Shown: in pieces, positions 57,877 through 64,000 of the stretch
How the letters are laid out: each line of letters starts with the position of its first letter
Numbering within the stretch: position 1 is the stretch's first letter
DNA from: Sterolibacterium sp.
GTDB lineage: Bacteria > Pseudomonadota > Gammaproteobacteria > Burkholderiales > Rhodocyclaceae
Assembly: GCA_018061005.1 (NCBI GenBank)
Contig: JAGOVA010000004.1
Coordinates: 1 to 64,000 of the forward strand
Direction: 5' to 3'
DNA: 64,000 nucleotides
The notes under the pieces: generated by a model
The model's database searches: none
What the model was told of the DNA's origin: nothing
The model's input: only the letters and a program-made list of their open reading frames with translations
Translations under genes and position numbers: made by a program

Positions 57877-59454
57877 TCAATAAGAGATCGTACCGCGCAG
57901 CCCCAGTATCTTGATGGTCTGGGCATCGGGGTTGGCACCGGCATGGCGCAGGATCTGCAGGTCGGGGCTCAGTTCGAACTGCTTGCTGATGCGATAACGA
58001 TAGTAAAGCTCGACCGAATGCTCGGCACTTCCGGGCGCGTAGGCAAAGAGCCCGCTGCCGTCACCCACCCGGTCACCACTGCCACCGAGCCGGCGGAAAT
58101 CCTTGCTGCTGCGAAGATGGCCATAGGCCAGCCCCAGCGCGTCGGCACCGCGTCCCCAGGTCGAGCCATTCACCTCGGCACCAATGGCGAGTGCCCGGTC
58201 GAAGCGCACCTGACCGTTGATCTGCTGGCCATAACGGGCAAACAGGGCGACCTCGTCGGAAACCTGCTGATTGAGAGAAAGCCCCCAGCCGCTTTGCGTG
58301 GCCTGATTGCCGTCCAGCTGAGCGACGTGGCCGCTGCGCCAGACATAGAACCGGTAATTGCCCGTCAGCCCGGTAAACGGATGCGCCACAGTTTCGGCCT
58401 GCGCGATGACCAGCGGAGAACTGAAGGTATTGCGGTAGCGTGCGCCTTCACCCGTACCGAATACGCCCAGCGACAGCCGCCAGGGTTCAATCCGGGCGTT
58501 GCGGTTCAGGTAGGAGGCCACCGCACCTGGCTGAAAGCCATTGGCATCTACGCCGACCTGCCCGCCGGCATCAAGCAGCGGGTTATGCACGAAAACCGAA
58601 TTGAGGAACTGGCGGCCTTCGTCACCTGCGACGGTGTTCTGATCGAAGAAACCGAAGATGTCCATCTTGCCGAAGCTCAGTTCCAGCGTCTCGCGTGAAT
58701 TGGGTTTGAAGCCGCCGAAGGGCAGGGGGATCGCTGCCTGATACCAGGCTTCGCCCAGCGTGGGCGAAGAGTCTTCAGCCACCGTGCCGCTGGTATGAAA
58801 TCCCACGGCGTTGGTCGCATTGGCAAATGCGCCCAGATTGGCCAGCGGCGCATTGAGGCCGGGATTCTGCCCCATGCGGAAGTGGGCAAACACCTTGTGT
58901 TCGATGTCGCCCAGCGGCGCCAATGGCAGACTGGCGGTGATATCGACGCGGTTGCCCAACTGGCTGTGGTTGTCGATGCTGCCGACGGGCAGGCCATACG
59001 GTCGTTGCGCCACGGTGATCAGGCTGGCGCCGACACTGAGGCCATCAAATGCGCCGATTTTTTTGGCAGCATGCTTCATGTCCAGCACATCTTTTTCCGC
59101 CGCCTTCAGGCGCACGGTGAGATCCGGCTCATTTTCGCTGATGCGCTCGCTTTCCAGCCCACGGGTGATCTGTTCCTGGGTTTGCTCTAGGGTCGTGATG
59201 CGCTGTTCCAGCGGCGATGGCGTGGATGGCGTGGGTTTTTCAGCCAGCCGTTGCTCCAGTTCAGTATTGCGTTTTTCAAGATGGTCGAGACGGGTATTCA
59301 GTTTTTCCAGTAACTGCAGCAAATTCGTCTGGTTGGGTTTTTTGGCCGCAAGCGGGGCGGCCAGCGCTGCTTGCCCGCTACTGATGCCCAGCAGGGCACA
59401 GGCCAGCGCCAGTGTTTTCAAGCGTGGGCGCGCGATGTTCGTGAGGCAGGTCAT
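57877..59454 (-). CDS. OprB-like carbohydrate-type porin with N-terminal coiled coil
   Basis: About 525 residues from ATG 59454 (MTCLTNIARPRLKTLALACA). The signal peptide ends near ALAA. A coiled coil follows (LLQLLEKLNTRLDHLEKRNT onward, residues ~40-120), probably a periplasmic trimerisation stalk, then a barrel with PLPFGGFKPNSRETLELSFG and FGKMDIFGFFDQNTVAGDEG, typical of the OprB family. It ends in a strand with terminal ISY. It begins one base after the P19 stop and precedes the cupredoxin by 40 bases, so it is a component of the iron operon. Its substrate is inferred, not known. Confidence 0.8.
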   Translation of the reverse strand: MTCLTNIARPRLKTLALACALLGISSGQAALAAPLAAKKPNQTNLLQLLEKLNTRLDHLEKRNTELEQRLAEKPTPSTPSPLEQRITTLEQTQEQITRGLESERISENEPDLTVRLKAAEKDVLDMKHAAKKIGAFDGLSVGASLITVAQRPYGLPVGSIDNHSQLGNRVDITASLPLAPLGDIEHKVFAHFRMGQNPGLNAPLANLGAFANATNAVGFHTSGTVAEDSSPTLGEAWYQAAIPLPFGGFKPNSRETLELSFGKMDIFGFFDQNTVAGDEGRQFLNSVFVHNPLLDAGGQVGVDANGFQPGAVASYLNRNARIEPWRLSLGVFGTGEGARYRNTFSSPLVIAQAETVAHPFTGLTGNYRFYVWRSGHVAQLDGNQATQSGWGLSLNQQVSDEVALFARYGQQINGQVRFDRALAIGAEVNGSTWGRGADALGLAYGHLRSSKDFRRLGGSGDRVGDGSGLFAYAPGSAEHSVELYYRYRISKQFELSPDLQILRHAGANPDAQTIKILGLRGTISY

Positions 59455-59455
59455 G

Positions 59456-60007
59456 TCAGTAGCCGCCTTTTTTACCGATGCCGACGTAGGTGAATTCATA
59501 CTCGACATCGAAAGGCTTGAACCACGGACGCACACCGGTCAAACGGTCGGTATGGCGGCCAAAGTGGGCGTGCTGGTTTTCAGACGGCGGCAGGATGGTG
59601 TATTTGACGCGATACTTGCCCGGGCCGGACAGCTTGATGTTGTCGCCATAATGCGGCCCGTCATTCGCCACCATGGGCATGAAATCGCCGCTGATCTTCT
59701 GGGTGCCGCCGATTTTGCTGATTTCAAACTTGATCAGCAGATAAGGAATCCACGCGCCTTCCTCGAAGCCGTTCGGGTTGTTGGCCAGCGCACGGATATC
59801 CGCTTCGATGTGAATGTCCGACTCCTCGGCCTTCTTCATCATGCCATCCGGTTCCATGGTGATGGGTTGCAGATACACCGCGCTGATTTCCATGCCGTTG
59901 CGCTGCTGCGGAGTGCCGATCGGGTATTCGACAGCCTGTGCGGTAAGCGGCAACAGCAGCGCGCCACCGATGAGAGTCGTGCCGAGCAGTTTCTTGAAGC
60001 GTGTCAT
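59456..60007 (-). CDS. ftrA: P19/FtrA-type periplasmic iron-binding protein
   Basis: The 183-residue protein has a signal peptide (MTRFKKLLGTTLIGGALLLP, cleavage near QAVEYP). It matches the P19/Tp34 iron_transport family: EISAVYLQPITMEP, then SDIHIEADIRALANNPNGF, WIPYLLIKFEI, and MVANDGPHYGDNIKL. The conserved metal ligands (His and Glu of HIEAD, later His in GPHYG and HFGRH) are present. P19 binds copper and iron and supports ferrous uptake at low pH or low iron. It is first in the operon and is preceded by a Fur-box-like site. Confidence 0.88.
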   Translation of the reverse strand: MTRFKKLLGTTLIGGALLLPLTAQAVEYPIGTPQQRNGMEISAVYLQPITMEPDGMMKKAEESDIHIEADIRALANNPNGFEEGAWIPYLLIKFEISKIGGTQKISGDFMPMVANDGPHYGDNIKLSGPGKYRVKYTILPPSENQHAHFGRHTDRLTGVRPWFKPFDVEYEFTYVGIGKKGGY

Positions 60008-60026
60008 GATATGCGCCCTTTGTGTT

Positions 60027-60045
60027 AATGAGAATGGTTCGCATT
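60027..60045 (-). promoter_or_regulatory. Fur-box-like operator upstream of P19 gene
   Basis: AATGAGAATGGTTCGCATT is an imperfect 9-1-9 inverted repeat with 7 of 9 paired positions (AATGnGAA half-sites). It is similar to Fur operators built on AATGATAAT-type repeats. It lies 20 bases upstream of the ftrA ATG, where a repressor would block the promoter. fur itself is at 19.9 kb. Confidence 0.6.
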
Positions 60046-60143
60046 ATTGCAAGAGCGGCAGCGCAGGTCAAGGGGGTGCGTGGATTTCTCGATGCGATTA
60101 CAGCGAGATGCCGTGGGGGTGCAGGTTTGCGCTATCATGAGCC

Positions 60144-60932
60144 ATGCTTTGCGCGCGCCCATTCCTGTTTTCAGGCTTATTGCTGATCCCGGTATTGGTG
60201 GCTTGTTCGAATGCCCCGCGTGTGTCGCTGCCTGCGGCGGCTGCATCACAAAAAAATCCGCTCCAGAGCGAAAATGAACGCGGATTTTCTGCTGCCCAGT
60301 TCGTCAAAACAGATATTGACCGGGTGGCCGATGCGTATCATCGGGAGGTGTTTGCCGGTTTGCGCGGGCTGGCTGAAAAGCTGTACCGGCGCAATCCGGC
60401 AGAGTTCAGGAAAACGGGGCTGGCGGAGGTCAAGGAGGCCGCTGCGGTGGCGACAGATCCGGCGCGCGGATGGCGGTTTGATGAGTTCGGCGGGCGTTAT
60501 GGAACCGATGCGGTGCAACTGGCTTTTCGTGAGGATTATTCAGGGGATCGCGTGCGCGCCCTGATCGCCGGATTGGGGGGCATGATGCAGAACGCTTTTA
60601 ATGGCAAGGATGAGTTTTACATGACGGATGATCTCGATCCGCAAAATCTTTACAACAGTGCGCGCAATGTGGAAATTGTCGTCTGGCGATTGTCGAATGC
60701 GCGCATGACAGACGGCCGTCTGTATCTGCTGACCAATGAGGCAGCACAGGCAGCGCAGCCTGGACAGCCTGGCCAGGCCGCCAACCTGAGTTTTGAACGC
60801 GAGTTCGGCAAGATCATTGGCCATTTTGATCTGCTGGCGCGCATCGTGGCTGACAAAACCAGCCGGACGGTCGTCAAGGTGGTGCAAAGCCTGGCAACGG
60901 CGGTGTTTTTTCCGGTGTCTTTCGTCAAATGA
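60144..60932 (+). CDS. Predicted lipoprotein of unknown function
   Basis: The 262-residue protein has a lipoprotein signal peptide with lipobox VLVACS (MLCARPFLFSGLLLIPVLVA). The mature part is mostly helical with FVKTDIDRVADAYHREVFAG, then RGWRFDEFGGRYGTDAVQLA, and a C-terminal hydrophobic stretch SLATAVFFPVSFV. I do not recognise the family. Its stop overlaps the purN start by four bases (ATGA), so the two genes are translationally coupled. It is divergent from the iron operon and could share its regulatory region. Confidence 0.75.
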   Translation: MLCARPFLFSGLLLIPVLVACSNAPRVSLPAAAASQKNPLQSENERGFSAAQFVKTDIDRVADAYHREVFAGLRGLAEKLYRRNPAEFRKTGLAEVKEAAAVATDPARGWRFDEFGGRYGTDAVQLAFREDYSGDRVRALIAGLGGMMQNAFNGKDEFYMTDDLDPQNLYNSARNVEIVVWRLSNARMTDGRLYLLTNEAAQAAQPGQPGQAANLSFEREFGKIIGHFDLLARIVADKTSRTVVKVVQSLATAVFFPVSFVK

Positions 60933-61585
60933 AATCAATCGTTATCCTCATTTCCGGGCGCGGCAGCAACATGCGCTCATTGGTTGAAGCGGGCTTTCCC
61001 GATGGCCGTATTACGGTGATCAGTAACCGCCCTGATGCGGGCGGGCTGGATTATGCAAAATCGCGCGGCTTGGCTATAGCGGTGGTCGATCATCGGCTGT
61101 TTCCCAGTCGCGCTGCTTTTGATGAGGCACTGGTTGCAGCGATCGACGCACATCAAGCGGATCTCGTCGTGCTGGCCGGTTTCATGCGGATACTGGGTGA
61201 GCCTTTTGTGCGGCACTATGAAGGTCGTCTGCTGAACATTCATCCTTCTCTGCTGCCGGCTTTTCCGGGGATGCATACGCATGAACAGGCATTGGCGGCG
61301 GGCGTGCGGCTGCATGGCTGCACGGTGCATTTCGTCACACCGGCACTGGATTGTGGTCCCATCGTGATCCAAGCCGCCGTCCCCGTTTTTCCGGAGGATG
61401 ATGCGGATCAACTGGCCGCCCGCGTGCTGGCGCAGGAGCATCTGATTTATCCAGCAGCGGTGCGTTGGTTTCTCGAAGATCGCCTGACGCTGACCGATGT
61501 GGGACGGGTTCTGTTGCAGAACGAGACGATGGTGCCAAATGCATTGTGCGTACCGTCGCTGGCCACGCGCTCTTCGATTCCATGA
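60929..61585 (+). CDS. purN: Phosphoribosylglycinamide formyltransferase
   Basis: The 218-residue protein starts MKSIVILISGRGSNMRSLVE with the phosphate-binding SGRGSN. The formyl-transfer residues are in LLNIHPSLLPAFPGMHTHEQ (Asn, His) and the conserved Asp in VTPALDCGPIVIQ. It transfers formyl from 10-formyl-THF to GAR in purine synthesis. The stop overlaps the DUF3108 start as ATGA. Confidence 0.96.
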   Translation: MKSIVILISGRGSNMRSLVEAGFPDGRITVISNRPDAGGLDYAKSRGLAIAVVDHRLFPSRAAFDEALVAAIDAHQADLVVLAGFMRILGEPFVRHYEGRLLNIHPSLLPAFPGMHTHEQALAAGVRLHGCTVHFVTPALDCGPIVIQAAVPVFPEDDADQLAARVLAQEHLIYPAAVRWFLEDRLTLTDVGRVLLQNETMVPNALCVPSLATRSSIP

Positions 61586-62781
61586 AGCGTATGCGCCAGC
61601 ATCGCCTCACGCTGGCGTTGCTGATTTCCCTGCTGCTGCATCTGGTCGCCATGGGCGCACCGGGCTGGCGTGTGCCCACATTGAATGATTGGCTGCCGCA
61701 GGAGGAAATCCGCCCCTCGCACATGGATGCGCGGCTGGTCGCACCTGCGGCCGAACTCTCGCCAGCCGTTGCAGCCAGGCGTGTCGCGGGTGTCCCGCAG
61801 GCTCCGCTGAAGCCGGTGCCGGTGCGGCGTGTGGTTGCCGTCGCCTCGCCATCTCCCGTGCCTGCGGGGGTGCTGGCTTTGCCGCCCGAGTCATCCACGG
61901 TGGATGCGGCAGCGGAACCATCGTTCAACCCTGCCGTTGAAGCCGGCGCGTCGCTGGCGGCGGATGAAGTGCTGGCGTTCGCAGAGCCGGGGCGTGCCAC
62001 TGCGGCAGCACCTGTAGCCGACGCCGGTACGGATATGAATGCGGATACTGATACCGATGCCGCCCGTTCAGCGGTGGCATCCCCGCGCTTTCAGCTTCCG
62101 CGACGGGGGCATGTGCGGTTTAATGTGACCCGTGGCGAACAGGGGTTTGTCGTGGGGCAGTCTGTGCATCACTGGAATCACGACAATAAAAGCTATGTGT
62201 TGAACAGCGTGACGGAAACGACGGGGCTGATCGCTTTGTTTCGCTCGGTACGCGTGGTTTGGTTGAGTCAGGGCGAGATCGGCCGCGATGGTTTGCGACC
62301 GCACGAATTTCGCACGGAGCGGGAAGGGGTGCGCGGAGATTCAGCGAGTTTTGACTGGCCTGCGCTGAAGCTGGGGCTGTCCGGCGGCGTCCTGCGTGAG
62401 CAGCCCTTGCCGCCAGGAACCCAGGATGTGTTGAGCATGTTTTATGAGTTGGGTCATTGGTTGCCCGTCTGGTCGCGCGAGGCCGGGACAGGGAAGCCGA
62501 ACAGCAACAGCCTGTATGTGACGACGGGACGCAAGCTGGAGCGTTACCGTTTTGAAATTCTGGGTGATGAAACTCTGACCCTGCGCCAGCGCGGCCGCCA
62601 GCGCGCTTTGCATGTCCGCACGCTGGCGGGCGAACAGACCATCGATATCTGGCTGGCCTACGATCTGCGTGGTTTGCCGCTACGCATCCGCTATACCGAC
62701 GGCAAGGGAGAAAGCTATGATCAGCTTGCCGATGAGATTGAATTTGATGACATGACTGCGCCCACGCAGCCCCTTAAATGA
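61582..62781 (+). CDS. DUF3108 domain protein
   Basis: 399 residues from ATG 61582 (MKRMRQHRLTLALLISLLLH). An N-terminal membrane segment (LTLALLISLLLHLVAMG) is followed by a Pro/Ala-rich linker to about residue 165 and then a beta-rich DUF3108 domain (GHVRFNVTRGEQGFVVGQSV onward, with YRFEILGDETLTLRQRGRQ). The family is periplasmic or envelope-associated and uncharacterised. The purN-DUF3108-rRNA-methyltransferase order is frequent in Betaproteobacteria. The stop overlaps the next start. Confidence 0.82.
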   Translation: MKRMRQHRLTLALLISLLLHLVAMGAPGWRVPTLNDWLPQEEIRPSHMDARLVAPAAELSPAVAARRVAGVPQAPLKPVPVRRVVAVASPSPVPAGVLALPPESSTVDAAAEPSFNPAVEAGASLAADEVLAFAEPGRATAAAPVADAGTDMNADTDTDAARSAVASPRFQLPRRGHVRFNVTRGEQGFVVGQSVHHWNHDNKSYVLNSVTETTGLIALFRSVRVVWLSQGEIGRDGLRPHEFRTEREGVRGDSASFDWPALKLGLSGGVLREQPLPPGTQDVLSMFYELGHWLPVWSREAGTGKPNSNSLYVTTGRKLERYRFEILGDETLTLRQRGRQRALHVRTLAGEQTIDIWLAYDLRGLPLRIRYTDGKGESYDQLADEIEFDDMTAPTQPLK

Positions 62782-64000
62782 TGAATAAAAAAACACCTGA
62801 ATCCCGTAATCCCAACGCACGTTCTGCGCGGCCTTCTGCGCGATCTTCTTCTCGGCCTTCTCAAACATCTCAATCTTCCCGGTCTGCACATACCGCGCCG
62901 CCGCAACCTGCGGCCGATGCCCGGATCAACGGAACCCTGATTAGCCATGCGGCGGATGTGCTGGGGCAGTTGCTGACCTTCAGCCAGCCAGCGGATGCCG
63001 TATTGTCAGGCTATTTTCGTGAGCATCGCGGCCTGGGGGGGCGCGAACGCGGCTTTATTGCCGAAACCTGCTACATGGTTCTGCGTCGCAAACGCCAGCT
63101 TGAAAAGCTCGTGCATCCTGCACGCAGCCCGCGCTGGCTGATCCTGGCGGCTTTGCTGCGGTTTGGCGGGGTGGCGCAAAAGCAGTTGGCCGAGGTGGTT
63201 TCCTCGACCGAAAAAACCTGGCTGGGCGAATTCAAGGCGCGACCCGAGCCCGAGTTCTCGCTCGCCGATCTGACGGACTTCCCGGATTGGCTGGTGGAGC
63301 GTTTGAGCGCGCAGCATGCAGAAGCGGCCGTGATCGAGATGGCACGCGGCCTGAATCAAGGGGCGCCGCTCGATGTGCGCGTCAATCTCATGAAGGCAAC
63401 GCGTGAAGAGGTGCTGGCGCGTTTGAGTGACACGGGGATCGTGGCCGAGGCGTGCCGTTACGCCCCGCTGGGCATCCGTCTCAAGAGCAAACCGGCCTTG
63501 CAGAAGCACCCGTTGTATCTGGAAGGCTGTATCGAGGTGCAGGATGAGGGCAGCCAGTTGCTGGGAGTTTTGCTGGCACCCCGGCGCGGCGAAATGGTTG
63601 TGGATTTTTGTGCCGGTGCGGGTGGTAAAACCCTGCTCCTCGGTGCCATGATGCGTTCGAGCGGGCGGCTGTATGCCTTTGATGTTTCGGCGAAACGCCT
63701 GGCCAAGCTCAAGCCACGTCTGGCGCGTAGCGGCTTGTCGAATGTGCATCCGGTCTGCATCGACAGCGAACATGACATCCGCGTCAAGCGGCTGGCGGGC
63801 AAGATCGATCGTGTGCTGGTGGATGCGCCCTGTAGTGGCCTGGGTACCTTGCGGCGTAATCCGGATCTCAAATGGCGGCAGACGGCACAAAGTGTCGAAG
63901 AGCTGTCGCGCAAGCAGCGTGACATTCTGGCCGGTGCGGCGCGGCTGCTGAAGCCGGGCGGGCGGTTGGTGTACGCGACGTGCAGCATCCTGGAAGAAGA
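62778..64000 (+). CDS. RsmB-like rRNA cytosine-C5 methyltransferase, partial at window end
   Basis: The gene runs off the window, so only the first 407 codons are seen. ATG 62778 overlaps the preceding stop (ATGATGA). Residues ~8-45 are Ser/Arg/Pro/Gln-rich and low in complexity. An RNA-binding region follows, then the SAM domain with VDFCAGAGGKTLLLGAMM, then DAPCSGLGTLRRNPDLKW (first catalytic Cys), and GGRLVYATCSILEE (second Cys). These are hallmarks of RsmB/NOP-family m5C RNA methyltransferases. The target (16S C967 or another site) cannot be fixed from this part. Confidence 0.9.
   Translation, partial: MMNKKTPESRNPNARSARPSARSSSRPSQTSQSSRSAHTAPPQPAADARINGTLISHAADVLGQLLTFSQPADAVLSGYFREHRGLGGRERGFIAETCYMVLRRKRQLEKLVHPARSPRWLILAALLRFGGVAQKQLAEVVSSTEKTWLGEFKARPEPEFSLADLTDFPDWLVERLSAQHAEAAVIEMARGLNQGAPLDVRVNLMKATREEVLARLSDTGIVAEACRYAPLGIRLKSKPALQKHPLYLEGCIEVQDEGSQLLGVLLAPRRGEMVVDFCAGAGGKTLLLGAMMRSSGRLYAFDVSAKRLAKLKPRLARSGLSNVHPVCIDSEHDIRVKRLAGKIDRVLVDAPCSGLGTLRRNPDLKWRQTAQSVEELSRKQRDILAGAARLLKPGGRLVYATCSILEE

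Overview
The window is a stretch of a GC-rich betaproteobacterial chromosome. The gene orders fur / bamE-dapB-carA-carB-greA / yhbY / rlmE-ftsH-folP-glmM and tpiA-secG-tRNA-Leu-nuoABCDEFGHIJKLMN-nudix are typical of Betaproteobacteria. A PEP-CTERM protein, a DUF1329 protein, an alpha/beta-hydrolase_10-type lipoprotein, and a thiolase / MaoC hydratase / 17-beta-HSD4-like SDR cassette point to a Rhodocyclales-like degrader of bulky CoA-activated substrates, in the manner of Sterolibacterium. That placement is inferred from gene content, not from a database comparison.

Region 1 (1-10.7 kb) is accessory and visibly eroding. It holds the end of a MetY-type sulfhydrylase overlapping a DUF1329 gene. 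Next come a YefM/RelE-type toxin-antitoxin pair with a frameshift in each gene, an exported hydrolase lipoprotein, and a porin with a miniature PstS-like binding protein. An NAD-type isocitrate dehydrogenase follows, then a glutamate dehydrogenase pseudogene (in-frame stop plus a frameshifting internal deletion), then ilvA.

Region 2 (10.8-19.8 kb, all minus strand) contains a FecR-like protein coupled to a CHASE2 adenylate cyclase, a DnaQ-like exonuclease, msrA, the three-enzyme beta-oxidation cassette with a large inverted repeat inside it, a long TolA/TonB chimera, and a tRNA-Met.

Region 3 (19.9-32.5 kb) is the housekeeping block: Fur, outer-membrane assembly, lysine, carbamoyl phosphate, transcription fidelity, ribosome maturation, FtsH, folate and cell-wall precursor genes. 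carA and ftsH share a promoter-like motif. Two copies of a roughly 110-125 bp palindromic element with terminal inverted repeats lie at 10.7 and 26.9 kb.

Region 4 (32.6-37.7 kb) is an insertion relative to the usual glmM-tpiA neighbourhood. It holds a PEP-CTERM protein, a SulP transporter fused to STAS and cyclic-nucleotide-binding domains, and a GspA/GspB pair.

Region 5 (37.7-54.4 kb) holds tpiA, secG, tRNA-Leu and the complete 14-gene complex I operon, followed by a Nudix hydrolase.

Region 6 (54.4-64 kb) holds a metallo-beta-lactamase-fold hydrolase, ppa, and an Ftr-like iron-uptake operon. That operon has P19, a cupredoxin and the 4Fe-4S membrane protein, lacks the FtrC permease, contains a porin, and is preceded by a Fur-box-like site. 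The window ends with a lipoprotein, purN, a DUF3108 protein and the start of an RsmB-like rRNA methyltransferase.

No CRISPR array, prophage, insertion-sequence transposase or rRNA operon was seen.
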